64,000 nucleotides of DNA from Marchantia polymorpha subsp. ruderalis (GCA_037833965.1 AP031355.1:8147501-8211500), one strand, 5' to 3'; counted from the first letter of the stretch, positions 1 to 11,733 are shown. A program made the numbers and translations. Notes: generated by a model not told the origin, from the sequence alone.

Positions 1-335
1 ATGAATGAGTGATTGAAAATCGATGAATGAATTCTTCAGGAACTCAGACTAACCATGAACAAGGAACCGAGTTGATAAATTGAACTCGCAATGAGGAACA
101 CCCTCTGAGTTTTGGGGCTAAATCCCAATAACATCACAATGTTTGCGAGTGGCTGTTTTTTAGATAGGAAAATAAGAGTAGATTTTTAGTTTTTGTTTTA
201 GAAAAGGGTAGATATTAGAATGAAATAGATTAGATTAATGGTTGGGAAATCCATGTTTTATAGTTAATTCACTTTTTGCCTCCCGATTATGTTCCCGTAT
301 TAAGGGGACAGCAGTAAAGGTTCCCTTCCACGAGC
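1..335. other. No recognisable gene
   Basis: AT-rich sequence with no convincing reading frame, repeat or RNA signal. It precedes the leucine-rich-repeat-like relic. Confidence 0.5.
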
Positions 336-1016
336 GTGAACACAGGGTGGCGAAACCAAGTGCTCCTTCGAGTATTGGAGGCAATCGGCAGCTGCAGCAG
401 CTTTGAAACGCTGGACGTAGAAGGTATTTGTGGCCGTCATATATCCTGTTTTTCAACTAGCGAGTGGGAGGTAATTTTGAGAGGTTTTAGTTCCAGTAGC
501 GTTCTTGGACAGATGAGAATTGGCGAACTGACATGGATTTCCGAAGCGGAAATAGAGAGCTTGGGTTTACAGCTGGGATAATGCTGAATACCTCTAGTGT
601 AACGGATTTGACAATAGTTAATTGCGGATGGACTGCAAGATTTTTCTTGAATCTCGCATCATGACTGCTAGAAAATTACCAATCGAAACTCAAGTCTTTA
701 CAAATACTTCACCTTTGGGAGGACACAAGAGCGGTGAAGTATGTCGTTGAGATGTTGAGCGGTGATAATCGATTAGAAACTTTGAGGTTAGGCAAGTACT
801 TGGTCAGCTACTCAGACTACATCTACGACGTGGACGAGACGGCCGTTCGGACCTTGTTCCAGGTTTTGATGCAAAGCCTGGAACAAGGTCTTTAAAAGAA
901 TTGGATTTAGATCAAATGAAGAGTGGATCTGCCTCCTTATCGCTGATCACATTGGCCGGAGATGATGGCAACCGATCGATTGAGCGATTTCAGCTGATAG
1001 CAATGTCTGGAATCTG
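336..1016 (+). pseudogene. Leucine-rich-repeat (RNI-like) protein fragment, broken
   Basis: Three frames read in order give leucine-rich-repeat-like text with the spacing of ribonuclease-inhibitor-type repeats. Recognisable pieces are SSFETLDVEG, SSVTDLTIVNCGW, LKSLQILHLWED, NRLETLRLGK and LKELDLDQM. The frame changes near 575 (after LGLQLG) and near 890, and a TGA lies near 661, so no intact protein is possible. No start or N-terminal domain is visible. The fragment ends abruptly near 1,016, where gypsy protease sequence begins, so the retroelement probably inserted into or recombined with this gene. The protein family beyond LRR-like is not recognised. LRR assignment rests on the regular L-x2-L-x-L pattern only. 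Confidence 0.45.
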
Positions 1017-1017
1017 G

Positions 1018-2971
1018 GAATGTTTTGAAGTTGGGGATGCGACTTTCCAGACCTTCAAGTATAATTGTTGGTATGGCCAACAAACAGAAGGTAAAACCAC
1101 TTGGTGTGGTTGACAAAGTTGTGGTAAGTGTGAGATGTGTGCAAACCTTACTTTCCTTCCAAGTACTCAAGGAAGCTAGTTATGATTTGCTGTTGGGACG
1201 TCCTTGGTTGAGGGCGGTGAGAAATACTGATCGATGGCACAAGGGCTATCTGAGGATAGGCCCAAAGAACCATCGGGTGAAGGTTACTTTGACAGGAGGA
1301 GGAAGTTCTCTTACCGACTCAGATAGACCAACCGACGAATATTGGGAATCTGAGAGTGAGGAGAGTGGCAGTTTTTCAGAAGTTGACACTGACATGTCAA
1401 CTTCTGATCAAGAAACATCGTCAGGCGACTCTTCAGATGATGATGTACAAGTTCAAGTGGTTGCTGCCATGGAGTTGCTTCCTAGACCGGGGGTGAAGAA
1501 AGATCCGGACAAAGTGGAGATGACCGAGGAGGAGGTGTGTCGAAGACTTTCCACCCTCAAGTTTGGTCCAAATGTTACCTTGGAGGAGAAGGCAAGATTT
1601 TTGGATATATTTCGCAAATATATCCATGTCTTTGCCTTTAGTTACAAAGATTTGAAGCATGTGACACTTGAAACTCATCACATTGAGTTGGAGGAGAAAG
1701 CTCGCCCTATTCGGCAGAAGCAACGACGAATCAATCCTCCTACAGCTGTGGTGGTAAAAGAGTAGATTGACAAGCTGAGGGAGGCTGGCTTCATCTATGA
1801 GGTAGAAAATTCGGAATGGGTGTCTCCTATTGTGATAGTGAAGAAAAAGAATGGTAAACTACGTGTATGTGTAGATTACAAGAAGTTGAATGCTGTCACA
1901 AAGAAGGACTACTATCCTTTACCTTTTATAGATGAGATTTTAGAGGAGGTAGCAGGCCATGAGTGGTATAGTTTTGGAGATGGTTATAGTGGCTATAACC
2001 AAATCCAAATTGCTTCAGAGTATCAATTGAAAACTACCTTTACCACACCATGGGGAACTTTTGCCTTTAGAGTAATGCCATTTGGTCTATGTAATGCTCC
2101 AGCCACTTTCCAAAGGTTCATGAATAGGGTGTTTGAACCTTTCATTGGAAAGTTTGTGAGAGATTTCATAGATGACTTTTGTGTGTATGGGAAGAAGGAG
2201 GATCATTTTGATCATTTGATCAAAATACTCCAACGTTTGGAGGAAGCCAAAGCTTCACTCAATCCAGAAAAATGCATTTTTGGATGCGAGGAAGGCTTAT
2301 TGTTGGGGCACATCATTTCCAAGAATGGTATAGCTGTGGATCCAGAGAAAGTGACGAGGATCATGGAGTTATCTTTTCCGGTGACGTTGACCAAGTTGAG
2401 ACAATTCCTTGGTATGGTGGGGTACTATCGGAGGTTCATCTTGTACTTCTCCAACAAAGCTCATGCCTTGACGAGTTACATGAAGAAGGGGACCGAATAC
2501 GAGCTCATCTTCAAGGATGAAGAGGCGAAGTTGGCGTTTGAGGCACTCAAGAAGGCGTTGGTGACGGCTCCAATTTTGGCGAAACCTGATTGGGGTAAAC
2601 CTTTTCTTCTGTATACAGATGCATCAAATATTGCTGTAGGATGCACCTTGAGTCAATTTGATGATGAAAAGCATGATCATCCAATTGCCTATGCTAGTAG
2701 ACAGATGGTACAAGCAGAGAAGAATTATTCAGTGACCGAAAGGGAGGCTTTAGCTGTCATCTTTTCACTTAAGAAGTTTCGACACTATCTTTTGGGTGGA
2801 AAATTCACTATAGTGACTGATCATAAGGCCTTAAAATATATTTTCAACAAGCCTAATGCTGAGGGGAGGATAGCTAGATGGAAACTACTACTAGCGGAAT
2901 TTGATTATACCATTGAGGATCGACCGGGAAAGAAACATGCTAATGCGGATTTGTTGTCAAGAGCTTTGTAA
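1018..2971 (+). pseudogene. Gypsy pol: protease C-terminus, reverse transcriptase, RNase H
   Basis: One frame runs through the segment with a single in-frame TAG at 1763-1765. The N-terminal part ends a retropepsin (YDLLLGRPWL). After an acidic Ser/Asp-rich linker comes the RT: SPIVIVKKKNGKLRVCVDY, then PFGLCNAPATFQ, then FIDD as the YxDD catalytic variant. RNase H follows (LLYTDAS, then TEREALAV, then TDHKALKYIF and ANADLLSRAL). The frame ends at TAA 2969-2971, which is the first base triplet of the nested insertion rather than a natural polyprotein end. Integrase continues only after the insertion, at about 7.74 kb. The protease catalytic Asp lies upstream of the break and is missing. Confidence 0.85.
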
Positions 2972-3064
2972 TAACCCACTAAAGGCTAAAACTGCAATAT
3001 AGTGGTAGAAAGGTCGAACCCACAGGGACAGAGGAACACACAGGGTACAAAATGTCACGTTTAA

Positions 3065-3890
3065 CAGACTATTGAGGAGTTTGAATTCTCAGGCGACTAT
3101 CACTCCCAGAAATACTGCAAGTGTCCACTCGGAGCGCACTCGGAGGTCGCACAGTGCAGCGTAACACACACACACACACACACACCTGAAACTACAAAAA
3201 CACAACCCAGAGATCCGTTAGGACCTCTACTTCAAGATTTCAGGGGGAAGATCCCTCAAGAGTACACTCAGCGAAGCTGCGGGTAGTGACTCCCAACTCC
3301 GGCTTTTACAACACTTCCACTAGCTTGCTGCTAGCGTAGGAAACCCGGTTTGGACTGCCTACTTCGGATCGAAGTCACTCATACGCGGTGAACAACACTC
3401 TCAACTCACAAAACACGCAGAGAACACAGGTCCACACTGAAGGACTCACTGAGAAACATTCCAGTAACACAATAACAGTCTATTGAAGAGTTTGAATTCT
3501 CAGGCACTTGTCATTCCAAGAAATACTACAGGGGTTACCCTGAAGGCACCTGCTGCAGCGTAACCTGAATTTACAACCAAGGCTTACACGAAGTAACAAA
3601 ACTTCACTTTGGCATTCAGGGGAAAAATCCCGAAGGAGTACAATCAGGAACAAACACTCGAAGGTGTAGGGGCGAAACTATTCAAGTATCTAACTAGTCA
3701 CTGGCTCTGAGCATTGGCAATCACCCGCAGGTGTAGATCCGAACTACTCAAGTCTCTAACAAATGTACTAGCTCTGAACATTCGGCCGAAGGCCTTCAGC
3801 TACAAAATGCAGAACGCCAAGTTGTAGCTCCTCTTGCGTGGTGACAGAACTAAGGACACAAACACGTAGAGAAAATGAGTTCTTGATCTG
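3065..3890. repeat. Diverged 411-bp direct duplication
   Basis: A unit starting near 3,065 (TTGAGGAGTTTGAATTCTCA) recurs near 3,476 with the same order of later motifs, including CAGGGG-AAGATCCC-type text and AGTACA-TCAG. A (CA)n tract at about 3,167-3,186 occurs only in the first copy. Within the second copy a further short duplication (AGGTGTAG...CTAACTAGT / CTAACAAATGTACTAG) is visible near 3,665-3,775. This is the 3' noncoding part of the nested element. Confidence 0.6.
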
Positions 3891-3979
3891 CACTTCCGAA
3901 ATTGGGAAAGAACCCAAGGCAAGACGCCTTGAACTATTTTATACCTTCTAAGTCCTAACTAGCACTACACTGCACTACT

Positions 3980-6943
3980 CTACACGCTTGCACGGAACCA
4001 CGCTACACTACACTCCGCGGAACCTGTGCTACGTCTCCTGCGCGACGGACTGCCGCGCACTAACTCCCTACCCTGCCAGTCTTCCGCTCGACTGCGCAGT
4101 CCCAACCGCTGCAACGCCGCGGACACCTCCGCCTCGAGGGTGGACATGGTATCCCGCGCCTTCGACAGAAAAGCGTCGAGCTTCTTCGCTACCTTCCGCC
4201 GACTCCTGTTGTCGCCTGTCAACAACCCGGCTGCGCGAAGTTCAAACTCACGTAGTGTGAGTTTCTCCTGCGCCGCCACTTCCCAGTGGGCGTAGCCCTT
4301 GAGACAGTGGGCGACACGCCTCGCCGTCTCCTCCTTCGTGCGATCTGCCTCTCGCCTGCGATCCTCTTCAATTACCACTAATTGCGATTCGGCCTCAGCA
4401 CGCTGCGCTCTCAATTTGCCACACTCTCACTGTAGCATGCGGATTAAATCCTCATCCGCCTGCCGTGCGAGCTGACACTCCGCCAACAAACGCGTCTGTC
4501 GCACGAGCTCCTCTGACAGAATCTGATTCTGAGTTTTCTCAGACATCAAATCCTGCGTGGTCTGCAACACATCCCTGGTGAGCTCTTCCACTCTATCCTT
4601 CCGCATCCTGTCGAGGGCGTGCGATTTCCTCTCAAGGTTGTACTGCCCCCATAAACAGGCATGCCTCTCCTTCAATTCCTTCAACTCCAGGTCCACCCTA
4701 GCTAGTAGCTTGCTAGTGTGGACTTTAGTGCGAGTCCGCCTGCGCACTAACTCGATGTAAGATCCCGGGTGAAGTGGATCGGCGTATTTATCGATTTTGC
4801 GATCCAAGTACCTCAGCAACGGAATCACCTGCTCAGAGAGCGCCGCCGCCGGCGCTCCAATGATTTTCTCCTCCTCCTCCTCGGTATCCCCCGCTCCCGA
4901 CATTTCTTTGGTGGAGCCTCCATCGTCATCATCCGAGTGGAGGATTTCAGTCGCCATTGATGGCGTTGGCGACTGTCCCGAGTGGGGCTGCACGTCGTCG
5001 ACGTGTGCTGCTTGCGAATGCATCGCTGCAGCCTCGCTGCTCTTTGCCAAAATGTCTAAGGCGGTGGGCGAATGTGCCCGTGCTACATCCCCGTCGCCCG
5101 CTTGTTGGTCTTCTACCGTATCCTCTCTGCCGCCGACGTCCGCCGCCGAAGGCGATCGAGCGGAGGGTGTATGCGCGGGGTTTAATTGCGCATCGCGCAC
5201 CGAATTTTTGTCCCGCGGACAGTTAGTCCGCTCCTCTGTCAGGTGCTGCTCCCTCGATCGGTCTTGCGCGAGGGCTGTGTCCAGCCTGTGCACAAGCGCA
5301 AATGCCGGCGCCTTGTCCGCCGCAGGCGCAGCGCCGCGGACGTCTATCGCCAAAGGCGACATAGCCGGGGGCCGCTCGCCCGATGTCCCTTGGCCCTGAT
5401 GCCCTACCGCCGAAGGCGCATCTACCGGCGGACTACCCGCCGATGGTGCGGCCTCCGCACACTCCCTGCTCGCATCTCCTCGGCCCGAAGGCCCTGGCGC
5501 CGAAGGCGCAAATCGCGGCGCGTTGTGCGCCGGAGGGTCTGACCCCGAAGGCCGGTGTCTCGTAGGCGGATCTTCCGCCGGCTCCTTCCCCTTCCTACGT
5601 TGGAACGGGGGTGATTCCTGCCTGTGCACATGCGGCACGTGTGGAGGTGACCTGTGCACAGGCGGACTGCTTCTTCCCACGCGTAGGCGTAGGTCCACGT
5701 CCGCTTGTGGTCGTCTGTCCGTCGAAGCTCGCCCGTCCGTCGAGGCTCGCCTGTGCGCAGGCGGAACACCTGTCCGCAACGCACGTGGTAACTCCGGAGG
5801 CCCTTGGTCCGTAGGCGGCCTCTCGTCCTTCGAGGCTGCAACGGGGTCCGTTGCTCCTGCGGACGTCCGCGCTCCCTCGTTCTTCTCTGGCGACGCACTT
5901 CCTTTCTCCGTCGCAATCGTCGCCGTGTCCGCGCTGCTGGCTTGTAACACAAGCCTGCGCGCCTTCTTCTTCGGCCGGCTGTACGATTCGTACAACGGCC
6001 GCGGTCGAATGGGAGCAGTGGGTTCTTGATGCTGCTCCTCTTCGGACTCCTCTCTCCATCGTCGCTTCCGCGGCACTCTTGTTGCAGGAGTATTTCTCCC
6101 CTCGTCCATCCGCCTTGACGGAGTAGAAGTCGGTGACTCCTCTGCATCAGTGTCGACCTCATTCTCCCGCACATACCTCCCGGGATGGTCGACGGACAAC
6201 GGCGGAAAACGAGCAAGCTCCGCCGCTGTCAAACAATTCCGCTGTCGATAAAAATTGATGAGGAAAGGAGAGAGATGATTTAGAGTCCCCCCCTTCTCCT
6301 CAAAAGCATGCTGTCGCATCACCCTGTGAAGGATGCTCGCCCAGTGAATTGGAGTTCCCTCGATGATGCACTCCACAAAAGAGACCTGCCACAATGTGAT
6401 GTAGCAGGCGCGGTGTGGCTGCAGTAATTGCAGCAGCGCCGTAGACAAAGTCCGGCGGAATCGATCCTTGTAATCGCGGGTCTTGTATCCATTCTTGGTA
6501 GACTTCCCCTTCTTGAACAGCTCCACAAATTGCGCCTCTTCCTGCTTGGTCACCTTGACGCTCTCACTATCGAAGAGGAGGTGCCTTGGCATGCCGGCAC
6601 ATCTCCCCAATGCCTGCGCCCAATCTTGGACCGTCCACCGATCGACATGCGGACGCAATCCGCGCGAAGGTGGTCCCTGTGGCTCTAGCCACTCGCGCAC
6701 CATATCCACACAGATGTAGTTCCATCCCCATAGCAAGAAATCGAGCTTTCTTGCTATCAGGCGCTCCTCGAAAGCGCGCTCGAATTGGCGAATTTGAACC
6801 CCGAGAGCGTACTGCGCCGCGGACATGGGTGCGCAGCGCCGAAGGCGGATTTTCCGCCTTGCGCGGTACACTCGTTCGTACCGCTCCTCAGCCAATCCTC
6901 CTCTGCCTTGGCGCGTGTGTCCGCATGTCGGACAAAAGTTCAA
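3980..6943 (-). pseudogene. Long unknown ORF of nested element, one nonsense codon
   Basis: The frame starts at ATG 6943 and runs 838 codons to a TGA at 4427-4429. It then continues in the same frame for about 148 more codons to 3980, for about 987 codons in all. The N-terminus has a possible half zinc ribbon (CPTCGH, residues 4-9) followed by basic, Trp-rich globular sequence to about residue 270. A long Pro/Ala/Ser/Arg-rich low-complexity region spans about 280-690. The C-terminal ~250 residues are Leu/Glu/Arg-rich and look coiled-coil. No polymerase, nuclease or gag zinc-knuckle motif is seen. I do not recognise the family. It may be a gag-like or accessory protein of a plant retroelement. 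Confidence 0.55.
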
Positions 6944-7667
6944 CTCCCGCCTCCGCGCAGGCGGACTCCTCGGCGAATTCTCCGCCGGCGCGGAACTTCA
7001 CCCTCTTGTGCACAGGCGAGCGCCTGTGCGCAGGCGAAGTCCGTCCGCGTCGATGCGCTGGCGCGGAAGGCGTTGACCGCGGTCAACCGACTCCGTCCAG
7101 ACTGTCCGTTCCTTGTCTCTCTATCGGCGCTCTCACCGCCCCAACTCCGTCCGTCCAAGAGCGCATCCATCCGTCCCGTTCGCACAGTCCGTACGGTCCG
7201 TACGGATTTTACTATTCTGGCGGCTCCTTGCTCGTTCGCGGCGTTGCGCTGGCGCAGAAGGCGCCGTACAGTTTCTACCTCACAAGGCGCGTTTCTAGGG
7301 CCCAAGGCGGATTTCCCGCCGACGCCGAAGCGCCTGTGCACAGGCGCACGCCTGTGCGTAGGCGAACTTCGCGCCTACCTCAAAACCCTATTTCGCCTGT
7401 GCGCAGGCGAACTTCCTTCGTCCGCGCATAGGACAAAACTTCTCCGCCTGTGCGCAGGCGAAGAGCTGAGTATCTTACAACCTTCATAACTCCCGGAATC
7501 CTTATCCGTTGTTGGCGTTCTTGGGCTCGTTGGAATCAGCGCGTCGAGCTCTTTCCAACGAGACCCTAACTAAGTCAAGGTGTCTGGGGGTTGACCTAAA
7601 TATGAAGGATTTTTCTACCGCCGCGGACGCAGGGCCGAAGGCGGATTTTGCGCCTTGCGCCGTAGGG
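6836..7667. repeat. Cluster of short GC-rich palindromes upstream of the unknown ORF
   Basis: Two palindrome families recur. Type 1 is CGCCTGTGCGCAGGCG or CGCCTGTGCACAGGCG (near 7,010-7,040, 7,327-7,365, 7,397-7,412, 7,444-7,459). Type 2 is GCGCCGAAGGCGGA with a nearby CCGCCTTGCGC (near 6,836-6,870, 7,299-7,330, 7,630-7,665). Both also occur inside the coding region (about 5,100-5,770). A perfect 10-bp inverted repeat CTCGTTGGAA/TTCCAACGAG spans 7,526-7,562. The region would be the 5' leader or promoter of the minus-strand ORF. Confidence 0.6.
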
Positions 7668-7739
7668 ATCCTAACTGCAGAGCTCGCAGGGAGGGTGGTG
7701 CCCTTCCTTACTGCTGCACCCAACTCCTAGATTCTACGA

Positions 7740-9258
7740 GGTTCCTAGAGAATCTCTGCGATCTTCCGAATTCACTCTATTTTGATGCATCGAAGGCTAT
7801 TTACATTGCTGCCGTGGTACAGTTTTCCAAAAATGTTTTAATTTCCTCAAAATTACCAAAAGTGGGGTACCACAAGCTTATGATGAGGGAGGAGATCAAT
7901 ATGTGGATGACACTTTCCCGGACGAAGATTTGTTGGTCATGGACACGGTGACATTGGTACCAGAGGAGTACAAGGAGATTTGGGAGTTCATTTCCAAAGG
8001 AGAATTTCCTCAAGGTATGCATTCAAGAGAAAGGAATGCATTGGTAAAAAGATGTCAACCCTATATGATCATTGAGAAGGTGTTATTTCATCAAGGAGCT
8101 GACGGTCTGCTACGACGAGCTGTTGGAAGAGGCGAAGCATTGCAACTCATGAAGGAGTTTCACGAAGGTGCCGTGTGTGGAGGACATTTTGCGGGGAAGG
8201 TAACAGCCTTCAAGATCCTTGATGCTGGATATCATTGGAAGGGTATTTTCAAAGATTGTGTGGAATTTTGCAAGAGTTGTCATGTGTGTCAAGCTTTTGC
8301 TAAAAAGTCCATGAAAACCCCTCCTTTGATTTCAGTTCCAATGTTAGGTCCTTTTGAAAAATGGGGGATAGATTTTGTAGGTCCTTTCAATCTTACTCCT
8401 CGGGGAAATAAGTTCATTGTGATAGCTACAGATTATCTTACCAAGTGGGTAGAGGCAAGGCCACTAAAATCTACTAATGAGAAGGAGGTTGGTAGGTTTT
8501 TGTATGAGAGAATCATAACCAGATTTGGTTGTCCTTTGGAGTTAGTGTCGGATAGAGGAGGAGAGTTTGTGGGAAGTATGATCCAAGCAATGTTAGATCA
8601 TTTTTCCATCAAGTCTAGAGTGACTACTTCCTATAAACCCAATGCTAATGGGTTGGCGGAGCGGACCAACTACACTCTTTGTATGATGTTGGCCAAGGAT
8701 GCAGACATGGACGGGAGCAAGCAAAACTGGGACAAGAGGTTGCATGCTATCTTGTGGGAGTATCGAACGACTTGGAAAACATCTACCGGATATTCACCTT
8801 TTCGGATGGTGTATGGAGTTGAGTCAAAGCTCCCAATACAATTTGACTTGACTACTTTCATGACAATCCAACAAAGGTTGAAGAAATCAAATGGAGCAGA
8901 AGCCATCAAGTCTCGCCAACAACAATTGATGGAGTTGAAGGAAGCTCGAGCACTAGCCATGGTAAGAGTGGAGCGGGCTCAACAGTTGCAGAAGAAGTAT
9001 CACGACAAACGAAGTGGAAACCAGAACTTCAAGCCATTCAAGGAAGGTGATTGGGTGATGCTCTTTGATGCAATTAGATACAAGAGAGCTAGGAAAAAGT
9101 TTCTTCCTAAGTATTTTGGACCTTTCATAGTTGAGAAGGTGTGGGAAAACTTTACTTATGATATCAAGTAGTTAGGAGGACGTCACTTCGATCGAATCAA
9201 CCACGACAAGTTGAAATTATTCCATCGAAGATCAGATTCTTTCACTCCGAGGGCGTAG
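7740..9258 (+). pseudogene. Gypsy integrase
   Basis: The main open stretch is 7903-9171. An HHCC zinc-binding domain is present (HEGAVCGGHF, then CKSCHVCQ). The DDE core follows: IDFVGPF (first Asp), VSDRGGEFV (second Asp), ANGLAERTNY (Glu). All three acidic residues are intact. A C-terminal domain follows (KKYHDKRSG, then FKEGDWVML, then KKFLPKYFGPFIV). A TAG at 9169-9171 interrupts the last part; in the same frame the protein continues with LGGRHFDRINHDKLKLFHRR to about 9,258. The join to RNase H is lost because of the nested insertion at 2,969-7,728. Confidence 0.8.
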
Positions 9259-9281
9259 TGAAATCTTGGTCCGGGGGTAAA

Positions 9282-10065
9282 TGTAAGACCAGATATTGCA
9301 TGTGTGAAATAAACTAGAATTGGCCAAGGGATTAATCATGGTTAGGATAGTTATGACTAAATCTAGCTAGTTATGACTAAGTCTAGCTAGTTTAGCTATA
9401 ATGTCTATACTTGGCGGAATAACTAGAGAAGTTCTAGAAGATTTGAGTGAGCACTTCTATTTTGTCTTGTACAAAAGTCTAGATTCCAAGAGAAAAGACT
9501 TTTGAACTTCATGTTTAGTTTTGATTGGTTTGACTAAAGTAAGGAGTATTCCATTGCTTAAACTAAGTCTTATGTTGACTTAGTGGAAAGTGGAAGTTCT
9601 AGAAGTTGGAAAGGCACAAATGGCATGTCGCCACCTCAATCTAGGGATTAGTAAACATCTAGAAGGTTTAGGGGGCCAATGGCCTGTTGCCACATATTGA
9701 TAACTAGTCAACCTTACTATGGTTTATCTTCGTAAAAGTAAGTTAGATAGAAATTACCATTTGTTACTATGGTAAATTCTCAAGAAGTATATATAGAGAG
9801 GTAGGAAAGAGCCTCTCAAGCAAGTTTGGAGAGTTCATATGTAGAGACTTGTTTCATATATGAAATAGTGACAAATTTTCAGTACCTTGGAGTGTCGATG
9901 AGTGTATGAGTTGGAGTGATACCTTGAGAGATTGTGTGAGAGGGTGTTTAGCTTATGAGTATGATGCGGAATCCTAGTCTTCTAGAATCATGATGAGCTA
10001 CCGAAAAGCCATCTGAGGTAAACCTGAGTGAGAGTCAGCCCGGAGGTTGCAGCTCCTAGGTAGTG
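9282..10065 (+). repeat. Gypsy 3' LTR, right end truncated
   Basis: The LTR starts TGTAAGACCAGATATTGC directly after a G-rich tract (CCGGGGGTAAA). A TATA-like stretch, TATATATAGAGAGG, lies near 9,787. The right edge is set only by the start of copia homology near 10,069; no terminal CA was assigned. The matching 5' LTR is not in the window. Confidence 0.6.
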
Positions 10066-10068
10066 GAA

Positions 10069-11167
10069 TACACGTTTTGATGAGTTTATGAAGTCACAAG
10101 GTTTTCTACGAAGCGTGTATGATCCTTGTGTCTATATGAAGAAGGTGAATGATGAAACGTTCAATCTCATCATCTTAGTATTCTACGTTGACGACATGCT
10201 TATCTTGGCAAAAAACCAATCGGATGTCGATAAATGCAAGAGTTAGCTGAAGTTTGCATTTAAGATGAAGGATATGGGGGAGTCAAAGAGGATATTAGGC
10301 ATGGATATTTCTAGAGATTTTGAACAGAAAAAGCTATGGCTGAGTTAGGGCAAGCATGTTCGCCGTATAAATCGGCCATGTTGAAAGGTTCAACATGGCC
10401 GATTCGAAAGGAGTGTGGACTACTCTACCGGCACATTTTTAACTCTCAGCAGCCCAATGTCCTACAGATGTTGTGGAAAAAAGAAAAATGTCATGTGTTC
10501 CCTATGAACAAGCTGTAGGTAGCCTCATGTATTTAATGGTATGCACTAGGCCTTATATTGCTCTAAGATGAGCAGGTACATGTCGAATCCAGGGAAAGCT
10601 CACTGGGAAGCAGTGAAATGGATTCTGAGATATTTGAAGAGTACTGTGGATTATGACTTATTGTTTGATGGGTTGTTAGACAATGTCAAGTCCTTGTTTG
10701 GCTACGTTGATGCTGACTATGAACAAGATTTAGACAAGATAAGATCTACAACTAGATATGTGTTTACACTTGGCGGCGAAAGCATTAGTTGGAGATCTAT
10801 CTTGAAGAAGGGCGTACCTCAGTTAACAACAGAAGCTGAGTACGTGGCAGCAGCAGAAGCTATTTGGTTGGATAGGCTTATCATGGAGATGAGATTAACA
10901 CAAGGCATGGTCAATCTTCATTGTGATAGCTAGAGTGCTTTACATTTGGCTGCGAACTAAGCCATGGATGGTAGAGTGAAGCACATCGACATCAGGTATC
11001 ACTTTATTAGACAAGCAGTGTTTGATAAAACAATTGAGCTAGTCAAAATTGACAGTAAACTCAATCCAGCTGATGCGTTGACCAAAGTTATTCATTTAGA
11101 AAGTTTCAGACGACATTGTGCTACTATGCAAGTTGTGCACAGGGAGCACGAGAGATATGGTTCTTAG
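10069..11167 (+). pseudogene. Copia RT/RNase H fragment
   Basis: Decayed 3' half of a copia polyprotein of the same family as the element at 52.7-59.2 kb. The RT active-site motif YVDDMLIL is present near 10,185, followed by a tag at the CKS*LK position. RNase H text follows: LFGYVDADY, then STTRYVFTLGG, then TEAEYVAA, then VNLHCDS. Several stops and frame changes break it. Sequence upstream of the RT motif is absent, so this is a 5'-truncated copy fused to the gypsy LTR. Confidence 0.85.
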
Positions 11168-11329
11168 TTACCTCTGTATATTATTACTCTGTACTCTTAT
11201 GGCTACGGCTAAGTTTTAGTTAAATCTCGTTTAAAGAGGAAAATTGTGATAAGTTTCCGTTTAGAACTTCCCGCGGAGAAATAATATAGGTTGGAGACGT
11301 GACTGAAATTCCTTAACATGAGTTAAGGT

Positions 11330-11733
11330 GAGATTGTTGAGTTATCTCTATATATTATTACTCTATCTTGGTACAAGAGTAATAATATAGATTAAAGAGG
11401 TGACTGAAATTCCTTGACATGAGTTAAGGTGAGATTATTGAATTATCTCTGTATATTATTACTCTATCTTAGTACAAGAGTAATAATATAGGTTAGAGAG
11501 TTGACTAAAATTCCTTGACATGAATTAAGGTGAGATTGTTGAGTTAACTCTGTATATTATTATTCTATTTTGATACAAGAGTAATAGTAAAGGTTAGAGT
11601 GGTGACGGAAATTCCTTGACACGAGTTAAGGTGAGATTGTTGAATTACCTCTGTATATTATTACTCTATCTTGTTATAGCTACGGTTTAGTTCTAGTTAA
11701 CTCTCGTTTAAATAGTGATCTTGAGTCAGGATT
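11330..11733 (+). repeat. 101-bp tandem repeat, about four copies, each with a hairpin
   Basis: Units start at 11,330, 11,431, 11,532 and 11,633, giving an exact 101-bp period. Each begins GAGATTGTTGA or a close variant. The second half of a further unit lies upstream (about 11,280-11,329). Each complete unit carries an inverted repeat TATATTATTACTCT / AGAGTAATAATATA around a loop of about 11 bases. The corresponding place in the copia element at 53.0-53.2 kb holds only one unit. Confidence 0.85.

Larger units (their letters stand above)
2969..7728 (-). mobile_element. GC-rich nested insertion in gypsy pol, unclassified element
   Basis: This block sits between RNase H and integrase of the gypsy element and differs sharply in base composition. 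Its left edge begins TGTAATAACCCAC and its right edge ends near CTGCTGCACCCA, which fits TG...CA ends of an LTR-type element. I could not find matching LTRs or a target-site duplication. It encodes one long unknown ORF on the minus strand and no reverse transcriptase, integrase or transposase, so it is probably non-autonomous. Edges are good to about 10-20 bases. Confidence 0.55.
1018..10065 (+). mobile_element. Ty3/gypsy LTR retrotransposon, 5'-truncated and interrupted
   Basis: The order protease, reverse transcriptase, RNase H, integrase is that of Ty3/gypsy elements. The gag gene, the 5' LTR and the start of the protease are missing at the left edge. A nested insertion (about 2,969-7,728) separates RNase H from integrase. 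A purine-rich tract (about 9,271-9,280) precedes a 3' LTR starting TGTAAGACCAG at 9,282. The LTR is cut off near 10,065 by a copia fragment. No chromodomain is visible after the integrase, which argues against a chromovirus. Only two clear nonsense codons are seen in pol, so the element is not extremely old. Confidence 0.85.

Noticed and set aside
4769..7489. Many long frames on other frames of the nested element
   Set aside because: Shadow frames caused by high GC and few stops; the 6943-start frame has the coherent domain order.
2941..7740. LTR pair or target duplication for the nested element
   Set aside because: Compared both ends by eye and found no matching terminal repeats or flanking duplication.
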